Assembly: GCF_042427745.1 (NCBI RefSeq)
Contig: NZ_JBHMFA010000009.1
DNA length: 64,000 nt
Reading direction: 5' to 3' (one strand)
DNA from: Algibacter miyuki
GTDB taxonomy: Bacteria; Bacteroidota; Bacteroidia; Flavobacteriales; Flavobacteriaceae
Position 1 is the stretch's first letter. Each line of letters starts with the position of its first letter. Positions 1-9,162 of this stretch are shown piece after piece. Under the pieces are notes generated by a model. The model ran no database searches. It had not been told where the DNA came from and saw only the letters and a list, made by a program, of their open reading frames with translations. The translations under genes and the position numbers were made by a program.

Positions 1-768
1 TTAATTCGTTTATCAAAATGGTCCGATCATCGTGGTGATTTGGGTGCGGCTATAAAGTATATGGAACAAGCCAAAACCATCGCAGAGCATGCTAATATAC
101 CTGTAACTAAACAGTGGGTTTATACTAATTTAGCCGATTATTACGGACATGCTGGTGAAATTTCAAATTCTTATATCCATTATTTAAAAGCTTTGGAGTT
201 AGATCCAGAAGATGCTTATGCTAAAAAGGGAATTGCATGGATTGTATATTCTCATGAGAAAAATGCCGACGAAGCGATGCGTATTTTAAACAGTATTACC
301 AAAACCTATAATGCGCCCGATTATTTTTTATTGAAAGCAGAATTGGCCGAGTATTTAGGAGATAATATATTGAAAGAAGAGCTGTTGAAATTATATAAAA
401 CTGCCGTTAATAACCCACAATATGGAGTGATGTACAATAAATATAACGCCCTTTTATATGCTGAAAATAAAGCAACAGTAAATGAAGCTTTAGAAATTGC
501 TTATCAGGAAATTGAAAATAGACCAACACCGCAATCATACGATTTATTGGCTTGGTCACTTTACAACGATGGTAAAGCTGAAAAAGCACTAGAAATTATG
601 GAAATACATGTCGTAGGGCACACCTCAGAACCGGATGTTTTATTACATTTGGCGCAAATTTATAAAGCTAACGGTAAATTGAAAGAAGCTCAAGCTTTAA
701 AAGCAGAATTAGATTCAAGTATATTCGAATTAGGCCCTTTAACCGCAGTTGCAATTAATAATATTTAA
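1..768 (+). CDS. TPR-repeat protein, 5' end outside the window
   Basis: The reading frame is open from the first base, so the true start lies upstream and 255 residues are visible. The sequence has several helical 34-residue TPR units, for example the stretch around residues 40-75 with a typical A..Y..ALELDP pattern and a last unit near residues 205-235 (LLHLAQIYKANGKLKEA). TPR proteins act as protein-protein scaffolds; no catalytic domain is visible. The stop codon overlaps the start of the following TonB receptor gene (TAATG), so the two are translationally coupled and probably serve the same uptake system. Its partner and substrate cannot be told from this fragment. Confidence 0.85.
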   Translation, partial: LIRLSKWSDHRGDLGAAIKYMEQAKTIAEHANIPVTKQWVYTNLADYYGHAGEISNSYIHYLKALELDPEDAYAKKGIAWIVYSHEKNADEAMRILNSITKTYNAPDYFLLKAELAEYLGDNILKEELLKLYKTAVNNPQYGVMYNKYNALLYAENKATVNEALEIAYQEIENRPTPQSYDLLAWSLYNDGKAEKALEIMEIHVVGHTSEPDVLLHLAQIYKANGKLKEAQALKAELDSSIFELGPLTAVAINNI

Positions 769-3002
769 TGGATACTTTACAGAAAATTTTTATTTTATCG
801 GTCGTTTTTTTTACGCACTTAACTCATGCTCAAGATTTAAAAGGTTGGGTTTTAAATGAGGAAAACCAACCACTAGAAGCGGCTTATTTATATAATTTAA
901 GCTCGAAAACTCACGCGCATACTGCCGAAAACGGCTTGTTTATTTTAGAACGTAGCCAAGTTGGTGATTCTATAAAAGTGGGATTATTAGGTTATCAAAA
1001 CCGAATTTTAGTTTTAGATACATTGGCTTTTAATTCAGCCTTAAAAATCAGCTTAAAGACGAAAGTGTTTCAGCTAAAAGAATTGCAAATTAACGAGCAG
1101 TTAAATGCCTTGAATACCATTTCTAGGTTAGATTTAAATACGAGCCCTGTAAATTCTTCACAAGAAGTTTTAAGGCAAGTGCCTGGTTTAGTTATTGGTC
1201 AGCACGCAGGTGGAGGTAAAGCGGAACAATTATTTTTACGTGGTTTCGATATCGATCATGGTACCGATGTGGCTATTTCAGTAGATGGAATGCCAGTAAA
1301 TATGGTGTCGCATGCACATGGACAAGGTTATAGCGATTTACACTTTTTAATCCCGGAAACGGTAAGTAAAATAGATTTTGGAAAAGGGGCATATTACGCC
1401 GACAAAGGAGATTTTAATACCGCAGGCTATGTCGATTTTAAAACGAAAGATTACTTAAAAGATAGTGAGATTTCAGTATCTATAGGACAGTTTAATGCGT
1501 TAAGGACTTTAGGTATGTTCGATTTATTGGGCGATACCAAAAACAAAAGTGCTTACATGGCTATTGAATATTTAGAAAATGACGGCCCTTTTGAGTCGCC
1601 TCAAAATTTTAATAGATTGAATGTGTTTGGTAAATACACCACATTTTCACCATTGAATAATAAATTCAGTTTAACCTTATCTCATTTTACAAGTCGTTGG
1701 GATGCGTCGGGACAAATTCCGCAGCGCGAAGTAGACAATGGAAATATTTCTAGATTTGGTGCTATCGATGATACCGAGGGAGGTACCACGTCACGCACTA
1801 ATTTAAACGCAGAGTTTAGTAAATATATTTCGGATAAAACCCGTTTAAAAACCAATGTGTTTTATACGCATTATGAGTTTGAATTGTTTTCCAATTTCAC
1901 GTTCTTTTTAGAAGATCCTATTAATGGCGATCAAATTAAGCAAAAGGAAAATCGTGATATTTTTGGTGCAAACACGGTATTGACACACAATACTTATGTA
2001 GGGAACATGCCTGTAACTATAAATTCTGGGCTTGGTGTTAGAAATGATATTGCAAATGATACGGAGTTATCTAAAACATTGAACAGAACGTCTACGATAG
2101 AACAGGTGCAACTTGGCGATATTAATCAAACCAATTTAAATGCATTTGTTAATGCCGAAATAGAATTGGGTAAATTTAAAATAGCGCCTGCTTTACGCTT
2201 AGATTATTTTAAGTTTATATATGATGATAAGTTGCAGCCAACCTATACATCGCTTTCTGAAACTAAAGCGATAATTAGTCCTAAATTGAATTTCTTTTTT
2301 GAAGCGCAAAACAATTTGCAGTTGTATTTAAAATCGGGTATTGGGTTTCACTCAAATGACACACGTGTTGTGGTTAGTAATCTTGATAAACCGGTATTAC
2401 CAAAAGCTTACGGCGTAGATTTAGGAACTATTTGGAAGCCTATTCCAGAATTGGTGGTGAATTCGGCCTTATGGTATTTGTTTTTAGAACAAGAATTTGT
2501 TTATGTTGGCGATGCTGGAATTGTTGAGCCAAGCGGAGAAACCAGACGTTATGGTTTAGATTTAGGTTTACGCTATCAGTTTAACGATTGGTTGTATTTA
2601 AATTCGGATGCCACTTTAACCAAAGCGCGAAGTGTTGCCGATCCTGATGGTGAAAACTACATTCCTTTAGCTCCCGATTTTACATTGTCTGGAGGGGTTT
2701 CTGTTAAGAATTTAAAACATTTTTCAGGCGGATTTCAGTATCGATATATAGATGATAGACCTGCAAACGAAGATAATAGCATTGTTGCAGACGGCTATTT
2801 TATAACCGATTTTAATGCAAACTACACGATAAAGGATATCACTTTTGGTGTTAGAATAGAAAACGTATTTGATACCGAATGGAACGAAACGCAGTTTGCT
2901 ACCGAATCGCGTTTGCAAAATGAAGCACAATCGGTTGAAGAAATTCATTTTACACCGGGGACTCCATTTTCTTTAAAAGGAACGATCTCGTATCGGTTTT
3001 AA
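768..3002 (+). CDS. TonB-dependent outer-membrane receptor with CarboxypepD_reg-like N-terminus
   Basis: A 744-residue outer-membrane receptor for TonB-energised uptake. It has a signal peptide (residues 1-21, ending in HAQ), a carboxypeptidase-regulatory-like beta-sandwich (about 22-95), a plug domain (about 110-225, with QVPGLVIGQ and LFLRGFDIDHG) and a long C-terminal beta-barrel ending in the aromatic SYRF. The length fits the family. The plug contains a histidine-bearing stretch (MVSHAHGQGYSDLHF) in place of the usual loop, which hints at a metal-related ligand, but this is inference. It starts inside the stop codon of the TPR gene. No SusD partner follows, so it is not a classical SusCD glycan system. 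Transcription probably ends at the hairpin about 115 bases downstream. Confidence 0.9.
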   Translation: MDTLQKIFILSVVFFTHLTHAQDLKGWVLNEENQPLEAAYLYNLSSKTHAHTAENGLFILERSQVGDSIKVGLLGYQNRILVLDTLAFNSALKISLKTKVFQLKELQINEQLNALNTISRLDLNTSPVNSSQEVLRQVPGLVIGQHAGGGKAEQLFLRGFDIDHGTDVAISVDGMPVNMVSHAHGQGYSDLHFLIPETVSKIDFGKGAYYADKGDFNTAGYVDFKTKDYLKDSEISVSIGQFNALRTLGMFDLLGDTKNKSAYMAIEYLENDGPFESPQNFNRLNVFGKYTTFSPLNNKFSLTLSHFTSRWDASGQIPQREVDNGNISRFGAIDDTEGGTTSRTNLNAEFSKYISDKTRLKTNVFYTHYEFELFSNFTFFLEDPINGDQIKQKENRDIFGANTVLTHNTYVGNMPVTINSGLGVRNDIANDTELSKTLNRTSTIEQVQLGDINQTNLNAFVNAEIELGKFKIAPALRLDYFKFIYDDKLQPTYTSLSETKAIISPKLNFFFEAQNNLQLYLKSGIGFHSNDTRVVVSNLDKPVLPKAYGVDLGTIWKPIPELVVNSALWYLFLEQEFVYVGDAGIVEPSGETRRYGLDLGLRYQFNDWLYLNSDATLTKARSVADPDGENYIPLAPDFTLSGGVSVKNLKHFSGGFQYRYIDDRPANEDNSIVADGYFITDFNANYTIKDITFGVRIENVFDTEWNETQFATESRLQNEAQSVEEIHFTPGTPFSLKGTISYRF

Positions 3003-3383
3003 AAATGATTAATCCCATTCTATTAAAAAGGTTTAGTTGAATAAAATTTAAATATAATACAGTTACAGAGCCAGGATTTTTAGTGATTTATTGTTTTGGT
3101 TTATGTTAGGTGAAGGCACTTGGTTATAGAAATATAATCAAGTGTTTTTTTTGTTATATGATAATATGATGTAATTTTTTTTATTGAACTTATTTAGATC
3201 GAAGTTGTTCAGTTTGAAATACCTCATGTTAGCCGTCTTATAAGGATAAAGTTGAGGTCTTTTCATATAAATCAATATGATTTATATAGCCAATTAGGCT
3301 ACGATATTTAAGAATACAAAGTATCCCATTCCAAAATGAATTCAATATTAAAAGCTTAAATAATAGGTGAGAAAGATGCGGAA
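3003..3383. other. Convergent intergenic region with an AT-rich palindrome
   Basis: 381 bases between two converging genes. Apart from the terminator at 3117-3152 it holds a perfect 10-base inverted repeat at 3265-3274 and 3278-3287 (ATATAAATCA and its complement, 3-base spacer). No credible coding sequence is visible. The palindrome has no T-tract and neither neighbour has its promoter here, so its role is unknown. Confidence 0.5.
3117..3152 (+). terminator. Rho-independent terminator of the TonB receptor operon
   Basis: A 12-base arm at 3117-3128 (CACTTGGTTATA) pairs with 3133-3144 across a GAAA loop with one G-U pair, followed by eight T. It lies on the strand of the receptor gene and faces the convergent anti-sigma gene. 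Confidence 0.75.
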
Positions 3384-4172
3384 TTAACTAACGACTCCTA
3401 GCGTGTATAGAAACTCCATCGTTGGCGATTCACTACCTCCGGCAGGCTCTAAAGTGATACCAAAGGCTTCACTGTCGTTGTTATTTGCAATTTCAAATAT
3501 TTTATTAGCATCTGTTGCAAAATTGTCTATCGTACCTAAACTTGTAGGTGTTAACGGACTCATTTTTAAAGACCAAACTTGATAAACCTTGCCTTCAGGA
3601 GGTTCTGGTAAACCTTGAGCATCTAAAAATATACGCTGCGCTTGTTTGTCCCAATATACTTTAGCATAAGTATTGGCGAAGTTGCCTTGCCCGGCTAATG
3701 GTATTTTTGCTATGGCATCGTCTCGTAAAACGCTAACCAAAGTATTGGCTTCTTTTAAACTGTTCTTAGAATTTGCAATTTGAGTTTCTAATAAGGTTTG
3801 CGAGCTTTTCGCTACTTCAATATCCGATTGTAATTGGTTGTTTTGGTTTACCATCCAAAATAAACCTGTGGCAAAAACTACAGAAGCAGCCCAGCCAGCA
3901 TAAGTTACCCAATTGTATTTAGAGATGAATATAACTTTTACATCAGCATCAAATCCTAAAGTTTTTTGGATGTTTTCTAAAATAGTATGTTTTCTCTTTG
4001 GAGCAGTTGCGCTGGTAAGTTTAATAACCGCGGCTTCAATATCTAAAACTTCTTGTAAAACTTCTGGATGTTTTTTCATCATAGCATGCACGTCTTTGTT
4101 CTCTTCTTCAGAAAGCGAACCAGCTACGTAGAGCTCTAAAATTCCGGATTGTATGTATGCGTTAATATCCAT
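3384..4172 (-). CDS. RskA-type anti-sigma factor
   Basis: 262 residues. The cytoplasmic N-terminus (about 1-85) resembles anti-sigma zinc-finger-like ASD regions without the zinc ligands. One transmembrane helix lies at about residues 90-108 (WAASVVFATGLFWMV), followed by a coiled-coil stretch (about 110-145) and a periplasmic RskA C-terminal domain (about 160-262, with the family motif GKVYQVWSLK). It is expected to hold the adjacent ECF sigma factor at the membrane until an envelope signal triggers release. The gene is 38 bases downstream of that sigma factor on the same strand, the usual arrangement for the pair. The signal cannot be read from the sequence. Confidence 0.88.
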   Translation of the reverse strand: MDINAYIQSGILELYVAGSLSEEENKDVHAMMKKHPEVLQEVLDIEAAVIKLTSATAPKRKHTILENIQKTLGFDADVKVIFISKYNWVTYAGWAASVVFATGLFWMVNQNNQLQSDIEVAKSSQTLLETQIANSKNSLKEANTLVSVLRDDAIAKIPLAGQGNFANTYAKVYWDKQAQRIFLDAQGLPEPPEGKVYQVWSLKMSPLTPTSLGTIDNFATDANKIFEIANNNDSEAFGITLEPAGGSESPTMEFLYTLGVVS

Positions 4173-4210
4173 AATGATTATAAAAATAGTTTATAAAGCG
4201 AGTGTTTGCT

Positions 4211-4741
4211 TTAGTTTAAAACCATATTTCGAAGTTCTTTTATACAATTTCTATTTCTTGTTTTAATGGTGCCAATAGGCATGTCAAGAGTTTCCGATGC
4301 TTCGGATTGTGTGTAGCCTTTAAAATATAGAAGTTCAATAACTTCAATACATTTTTTTGCGAGCTTACTCACATAATTTTTTATTCCTATTGCATCTGTT
4401 TTGCTATCTAAACTATCGCTGGTTTCAAGGATATCTACGAAAAAAGTAGCATCAAGGTTTTGTTTGGAGTTCTTAAAACTTTTTGAACGGGTTTTATCAA
4501 TGGCAGCGTTTCTGGCAATATTTAATATCCACGTAAAAAATCGACCTTTAGTACTAGAGTAGGTATCGGCCTTATGCCAGGCTTTAATAAACACATCCTG
4601 CATCACTTCTTCAGCAATGTCGTGGTTTCTAACAATATTGTAGATAACACCATGCATGCTTTCACTATACATAGTATACAAACTCTCAAAAGCTTTTTCG
4701 TCTTTCTGTTTAAATTTTTCAACTAGAATATCTAGATTCAT
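4211..4741 (-). CDS. ECF-type RNA polymerase sigma-70 factor (SigK-like)
   Basis: 176 residues with the two ECF domains: sigma region 2 at about 10-80 (DIAEEVMQDVFIKAWHKA, with the DNA-melting FFTWILNIARNAAID) and region 4 at about 120-172 (YFKGYTQSEASETLDMPIG, a helix-turn-helix). It directs RNA polymerase to an alternative promoter set. The neighbouring RskA-like gene is its likely anti-sigma factor, and a YceI-like lipoprotein gene sits 46 bases upstream on the same strand, so the three may form one operon and YceI may be under its control. No obvious autoregulated promoter could be identified in the short gap. Confidence 0.9.
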   Translation of the reverse strand: MNLDILVEKFKQKDEKAFESLYTMYSESMHGVIYNIVRNHDIAEEVMQDVFIKAWHKADTYSSTKGRFFTWILNIARNAAIDKTRSKSFKNSKQNLDATFFVDILETSDSLDSKTDAIGIKNYVSKLAKKCIEVIELLYFKGYTQSEASETLDMPIGTIKTRNRNCIKELRNMVLN

Positions 4742-4787
4742 ATAAGCTCTTGAGAGTTTGTTAATACTGGTTTTTTATGCTGAAATT

Positions 4788-5405
4788 TTATTTATCGCGT
4801 AAAAAAGTGGTTACTTTAATAGCCACATCTTCCCATGTTTTACTAACACCATCTGGGCCTTTATGTAAATCGAAACATACTTTGTTTAAAGATTCTAAGG
4901 CACCAAGGGCATCCCAATCTTTTAAGCTCATAACACCTGATAAGGTTACACGTCTTTCATCGGTAATACTTACTTCTAAAAGTAAATTGTTTGTTACACC
5001 ATTCATGGTAATTGATGCTACGTAAGTATCATTTTCAACAGAAATGGTTCCTTTTAAAATTTCGGTGTCTAACATGGCTCCAAAAAATGACGCTTTAAGT
5101 TTTACATCACGCGTGTCATCTTTAGTAAATAAACTGCTTACAGGTATAGAGAACTCTAAATTGTTTAAAGCTTCTTGTGGAGTTGTTCCCGATTGTTCTT
5201 CAAAATTTACCGTTGTAAATTCACCACCAACAGGTAATTTTTCGGTGGTTTTGTAGGCCGTCCAAGTTACCGAAGTCCCTTCAGACTTAATTACAAAGTT
5301 TTTAGCCGCTTCAGCTTCAGCAGGAGTGGCAGTCTCTTTTTTTTCATTTTTACAAGATGTTAAGCTCATGGCTAACACTACAAAAAGGATACTGATATTT
5401 TTCAT
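4788..5405 (-). CDS. YceI-family lipoprotein
   Basis: 205 residues. A signal peptide ends in the lipobox LTSC (Cys at about residue 18), so the mature protein is membrane-anchored. The rest matches the YceI lipocalin-like beta-barrel: the opening VTWTAYKTTEKLPVGGEF, a middle D...VKLKASFFGAMLDTE segment and the final WEDVAIKV strand. YceI proteins bind isoprenoid-type lipids in the periplasm and are often stress induced. It is the first gene of a probable operon with the ECF sigma/anti-sigma pair and is divergent from hemN, sharing a 114-base promoter region with an Fnr-type palindrome. Whether that palindrome also affects this gene is uncertain. Confidence 0.88.
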   Translation of the reverse strand: MKNISILFVVLAMSLTSCKNEKKETATPAEAEAAKNFVIKSEGTSVTWTAYKTTEKLPVGGEFTTVNFEEQSGTTPQEALNNLEFSIPVSSLFTKDDTRDVKLKASFFGAMLDTEILKGTISVENDTYVASITMNGVTNNLLLEVSITDERRVTLSGVMSLKDWDALGALESLNKVCFDLHKGPDGVSKTWEDVAIKVTTFLRDK

Positions 5406-5467
5406 TTTAATAAGATTTTTATTTAGTCGAAAGTTAAGTCAATAATACGGGACAAGCAAGATTATAC

Positions 5468-5481
5468 ATGATATATATCAT
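5468..5481. promoter_or_regulatory. Fnr-type operator before hemN
   Basis: The perfect palindrome ATGATATATATCAT matches the Fnr half-site layout TGAT-N4-ATCA. Its centre is 29.5 bases before the hemN -7 box, which puts it near -41.5 from the predicted start, the class II activator position. The same motif and spacing occur before ccoS and ccoI. Confidence 0.7.
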
Positions 5482-5503
5482 ATTTTTAACAATCATTTTC
5501 TTG

Positions 5504-5511
5504 TAATTTTG
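5504..5511 (+). promoter_or_regulatory. hemN promoter -7 box
   Basis: TAATTTTG matches the Bacteroidota -7 consensus TAnnTTTG exactly. Transcription would start near 5518. No TTTG -33 box is evident, as expected for an activator-dependent promoter. Because 5520 is so close to this start, the ATG at 5529 may be the real initiation codon of hemN. Confidence 0.6.
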
Positions 5512-5519
5512 AATATTAA

Positions 5520-6893
5520 ATGTTAGGTATGAATAATTTATTGATTAATAAGTATAATGTTTCGGGACCGCGATATACAAGTTATCCCACGGTGCCGTAT
5601 TGGGATAATGAAACCTTTTCGCTAAAATTGTGGAAAGCGTCTTTAAAACAATCATTTAAAGAAAGTAATGCTAAAGAAGGTATTGGTCTTTACATTCATT
5701 TACCTTTCTGCGAAAGCTTATGTACGTTTTGCGGATGTAACAAGCGCATCACCAAACAGCACAGTGTAGAAGCACCATATATTGATGCCGTTTTAAAGGA
5801 ATGGGATTTATATTTAGAGTTGTTTGACGAAAAACCAGTGATTAAAGAGTTGCATTTAGGAGGTGGTACTCCAACCTTTTTTAGCCCAGAGCATTTAAAA
5901 CGACTGATTAATGGCATTTTAAAACGATCGGTTTTAGCCGATAATTATGAGTTTAGTTTTGAAGGGCACCCCAATAATACCACGCGCGAACATTTGCAAG
6001 CGCTTTTCGATGTTGGGTTTCGTAGGGTGAGTTATGGTGTGCAAGATTATAATGAAACGGTACAAAAAGCCATCCATCGTATTCAGCCTTTTGAAAACGT
6101 AGAACGCGCAACTAATTTGGCTCGAGAAATAGGATACACTTCGGTGGGGCACGACATTATTTTTGGACTGCCGTTTCAGAATTTAGATCACGTGAAATCT
6201 ACTATTTTGAAAACAAAAGCATTGTTGCCCGATAGATTAGCATTTTACAGTTATGCCCATGTACCATGGATAAAAGGTAATGGACAACGTGGATTTAATG
6301 ATAACGATTTACCAACACCAGAATTAAAAAGAAAGCAATACGAATTAGGAAAACAACTCCTTGCTGAGGTAGGATATCACGAAATTGGCATGGACCATTT
6401 TGCATTAAAAACCGATAGCCTTTTTCAGTCTATGGAAAATGGAAATCTACATCGAAACTTTATGGGCTATACGGCCTCTAAAACACAGGCGATGATTGGT
6501 TTGGGCGTGTCATCCATTAGCGATAGTTGGTATGGCTTTTCGCAAAATGTAAAAGGCATAGAAAGTTACTATAATTTACTGAAGGATGATATTATTCCAG
6601 TATATCGAGGACATATTTTAAATGAAGAAGATTTAATCATCAGGCAACATATTCTGAATTTAATGTGTCGTTTTAAAACCAGTTGGGAAGACACCAATTT
6701 ATACTTTAAAGAATTGCCAGATGCCTTAATTATGTTGAAAGAAATGGAAATCGATGGTTTAGTTAATATACACGCTAAGCATCTTGAAGTTACTGAAAAA
6801 GGACAACCCTTTGTACGAAATATTTGTATGGCTTTCGATGTCTTATTACAACGTAAACAACCCGACGCGCAATTGTTTTCCATGACAGTTTAG
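5520..6893 (+). CDS. hemN: Oxygen-independent coproporphyrinogen III oxidase
   Basis: 457 residues, the normal HemN length. This radical-SAM enzyme decarboxylates coproporphyrinogen III to protoporphyrinogen IX without oxygen, giving haem under low oxygen. The cluster-binding motif C64xxxC68xxC71 followed by C73 is visible (LPFCESLCTFCGC), preceded by the family opening KYNVSGPRYTSYPTVPYW and followed by GGGTPTF. The C-terminal HemN domain covers about 370-445. The first ATG is at 5520, but the predicted transcription start is almost on top of it, so the ATG at 5529 (MNNLL) is equally likely. The Fnr-type site upstream and the cbb3 oxidase genes nearby fit a microaerobic regulon. A universal stress protein gene follows by 63 bases. 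Confidence 0.95.
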   Translation: MLGMNNLLINKYNVSGPRYTSYPTVPYWDNETFSLKLWKASLKQSFKESNAKEGIGLYIHLPFCESLCTFCGCNKRITKQHSVEAPYIDAVLKEWDLYLELFDEKPVIKELHLGGGTPTFFSPEHLKRLINGILKRSVLADNYEFSFEGHPNNTTREHLQALFDVGFRRVSYGVQDYNETVQKAIHRIQPFENVERATNLAREIGYTSVGHDIIFGLPFQNLDHVKSTILKTKALLPDRLAFYSYAHVPWIKGNGQRGFNDNDLPTPELKRKQYELGKQLLAEVGYHEIGMDHFALKTDSLFQSMENGNLHRNFMGYTASKTQAMIGLGVSSISDSWYGFSQNVKGIESYYNLLKDDIIPVYRGHILNEEDLIIRQHILNLMCRFKTSWEDTNLYFKELPDALIMLKEMEIDGLVNIHAKHLEVTEKGQPFVRNICMAFDVLLQRKQPDAQLFSMTV

Positions 6894-6956
6894 TGCTTCG
6901 GAATATTAAAAAATGATTAAATTAAAAAGAATTAATAACTTCTAAAACCTTAAAAA

Positions 6957-7790
6957 ATGAAACGTATCATTGTACCCATCGATTTTTCAGAACAGTCAGA
7001 ATATGCATTAAAAACCGCTGCAAGATTGGCAAAAAAACATGATGCAGAAATTTTGGTTTTACACATGCTAGAAATAGACAATTTGGCACTCACAGCATCT
7101 GCGTCACGCCTTGGAGAGCAAACTGTTTATTTTCTAAAAATAGCCGAACAGCGTTTCGAGAAATTCTTAAATAAACCCTATTTAAAAGATGTTAAAATTA
7201 CGCCTATTATTAAACATTTTAAAGTGTTTAGTGAGGTTAATGATGTTGCCAAAGAACGTGAAGCCGATATTATCATTATGGGGTCTCATGGCACCAGCGG
7301 CGTGCAGGAAATGTTTATAGGTTCCAATACAGAAAAAGTAGTGCGTAACTCCGAAATACCTGTGTTGGTTGTAAAAAACAACATCCCAGATATTAATTTT
7401 GAAGTTATTGTTTTGGCTTGTGATTTTAGTAAAGAGTCTATGGCACCGTATATTAACACGGTTAAAATGTTCGAAAAAATTGTGTCAAAAATTTACGTAG
7501 TACATGTTAATTTACCAAACGAAAAATTTAGAAGCTCGGTAGAATTAGAAAAAAGAGCAGTTGACTTTTTCAACAAAGCAGACGGCCATTTAAAACGTAT
7601 GGAGGATGTACATTATGTTGCTGATTACACCGTAGATGAAGGCATTTTAAGCTTCTCTAATAAATATGGAGCCGATTTAATTGTAATGCCAACACATGGC
7701 AGAAAAGGCTTGGCTCACTTCTTTCAAGGTAGCGTGAGCGAAGATGTTGTTAACCATTCTACATTACCCGTACTTACCTTAAAAATATAA
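6957..7790 (+). CDS. Universal stress protein, tandem UspA domains
   Basis: 277 residues made of two UspA folds. The first (about 1-140) has the opening KRIIVPIDFSEQSEYAL and the nucleotide-binding G-2x-G-9x-G(S/T) motif as GSHGTSGVQEMFIGSNTEKVV; the second (about 148-277) ends with PTHGRKGLAHFFQGS. Such proteins bind ATP or AMP and help cells survive starvation and low oxygen. Two-domain forms next to respiratory genes are common in Bacteroidota. It lies 63 bases after hemN without an intervening terminator and may share its Fnr-controlled promoter. The gene is closed by a strong hairpin terminator downstream. Confidence 0.9.
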   Translation: MKRIIVPIDFSEQSEYALKTAARLAKKHDAEILVLHMLEIDNLALTASASRLGEQTVYFLKIAEQRFEKFLNKPYLKDVKITPIIKHFKVFSEVNDVAKEREADIIIMGSHGTSGVQEMFIGSNTEKVVRNSEIPVLVVKNNIPDINFEVIVLACDFSKESMAPYINTVKMFEKIVSKIYVVHVNLPNEKFRSSVELEKRAVDFFNKADGHLKRMEDVHYVADYTVDEGILSFSNKYGADLIVMPTHGRKGLAHFFQGSVSEDVVNHSTLPVLTLKI

Positions 7791-7881
7791 AGAATAAGGT
7801 TCTGTTGTGAGAGGTATAATTTCGTCAGCCTTCAAAGTAGGAAGGTTGGCGAGGTTATATTTTTTAAAAAGCCAAATTTTT

Positions 7882-7918
7882 AAACTCTAAAGTAGATTCT
7901 ATTTTAGAGTTTTTTTTG
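7882..7918 (+). terminator. Terminator of the hemN-usp unit
   Basis: AAACTCTAAA at 7882-7891 pairs with 7903-7912, followed by a long T-run. It sits between two converging genes. A second, weaker hairpin (CAGCCTTC with its near complement) lies at about 7828-7850. Confidence 0.75.
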
Positions 7919-7945
7919 TATTGTAAAAGAGGGTAGAAGTGAGGT

Positions 7946-8647
7946 TTAATGGCAATCAATACTATTAGTAACCAGATCGTAAACAGGAGTAGGCGATAGG
8001 TAAGGAATGCCTAACCCTAAACCGCGAATAATAAATAGAACACCAATAATCACCACAAAAACAGGAATAGCTTTCTGTATTTTTTGGCGTGCGGCACCTT
8101 TTAAAAATTGCGAAAAGTAAATCGCTGTGGTCATTAACGGGATGGTTCCTAAACCAAAAACCGCCATATATAAAGCACCATTTAAGGCATGTCCGCTAGC
8201 AATAGCGGCAAAAACCGCCATATAAACCAAACCACAAGGTAAAAAGCCGTTTAAAAAACCAATAGTTAAAAAGGTATCCATTGTTTTTTTCTTCATGGCC
8301 GCTCCTAAGCCCGATTTCACTTTCGAAATAATACGATAAACCGGTTTGGAGAAATTATATTTATTGAATGTTTTCTGTGGAATAATAACCACTAAAATCA
8401 TTAAAATGCCAATAAAAATAGAAAGCTGTTGCTGAAATCCAAAAATAAATAAACTCTTTCCTATAAGTCCGAAAACGAGTCCAATAACACTGTAGGCAAG
8501 CAGTTTACCAAAATGATAAACGCCAATTTGCAATGCTTTTTTTAGAGGATTGGTTCGGTCTACCGGAAGCATGAAAGCAATAGGGCCACACATGCCAACG
8601 CAGTGAAAACTACCTAGAAGTCCGAGTATAAATGCCGAAACAAGCAT
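7946..8647 (-). CDS. SafE/DsbD-like membrane protein of the cbb3 cluster
   Basis: 233 residues with six predicted transmembrane helices, of the 'sulfite exporter TauE/SafE' (DsbD_2-like) type. Two cysteine motifs in membrane segments are diagnostic: HCVGMCGP near residue 16 and GFLPCGLVY near residue 140. Members located in cbb3 oxidase operons are thought to take part in copper handling or thiol/haem maturation during oxidase assembly; sulfite export itself is unlikely. It is the last gene of the cco operon, one base after the FixH-like gene. The annotation name is a family label, not a proven function. Confidence 0.82.
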   Translation of the reverse strand: MLVSAFILGLLGSFHCVGMCGPIAFMLPVDRTNPLKKALQIGVYHFGKLLAYSVIGLVFGLIGKSLFIFGFQQQLSIFIGILMILVVIIPQKTFNKYNFSKPVYRIISKVKSGLGAAMKKKTMDTFLTIGFLNGFLPCGLVYMAVFAAIASGHALNGALYMAVFGLGTIPLMTTAIYFSQFLKGAARQKIQKAIPVFVVIIGVLFIIRGLGLGIPYLSPTPVYDLVTNSIDCH

Positions 8648-8648
8648 A

Positions 8649-9098
8649 TTAATAAATTATAGATTCTTTGAATAGGTACGAATTTCCATTATATTGCCAA
8701 TCAATTTTAATGTTCCAACGACCATCTACCAAACGTTTGTCAGGTATGAGCAAAGTAGAATCAGACAGTGAAACAATAGAAGTTTCAAAGTCTAGTTGTT
8801 TGTTAGATGGTCTATATAGGAACACTTTTCCTGTAATTTTTTTGTAATCGAAACCCTTTGGGAATACCACTTTTATGCCCTCGTTAGTGCGGAAATAATT
8901 GACATTAACCGTTAATTCTTCCGCTTTTTCAAGCTTATATATATCCTTTTGGTACAAAACTTCTGCGCCATAATAATCTTCGGTAACCAGTTCGTTTTTA
9001 AATCTATTGTCCGAAAACATGGTTATAACAAAGTATAAAATAAAGGCTATAAAGCCTATAAATGCTAGTATTATTCCGGTTCCCCAATTAAATTTCAT
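8649..9098 (-). CDS. FixH/CcoH-like cbb3 oxidase assembly protein
   Basis: 149 residues with one N-terminal transmembrane helix (about 5-28, GTGIILAFIGFIAFILYFVI) and a periplasmic beta-sandwich. FixH proteins help mature or stabilise cbb3 cytochrome oxidase and associate with the CcoI copper ATPase. The sequence has the family features Y-x-KD near residue 50 and GRW-I near residue 128. It follows ccoG, separated by 187 bases that contain a copy of an interspersed repeat (9163-9245), so the two are probably still on one transcript. Confidence 0.8.
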   Translation of the reverse strand: MKFNWGTGIILAFIGFIAFILYFVITMFSDNRFKNELVTEDYYGAEVLYQKDIYKLEKAEELTVNVNYFRTNEGIKVVFPKGFDYKKITGKVFLYRPSNKQLDFETSIVSLSDSTLLIPDKRLVDGRWNIKIDWQYNGNSYLFKESIIY

Positions 9099-9162
9099 CT
9101 CAATAATATTTTTTTATTTCCGCGAAAGCGAAAACGTCATTATTACTCGTTTTATGTTTAGG

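Noticed and set aside
5457..5464. Fnr control of the YceI-sigma-anti-sigma operon through the hemN site
   Set aside because: A TAATCTTG box lies only 10.5 bases from the palindrome centre on that strand; the spacing does not match the other sites and the box has a mismatch.
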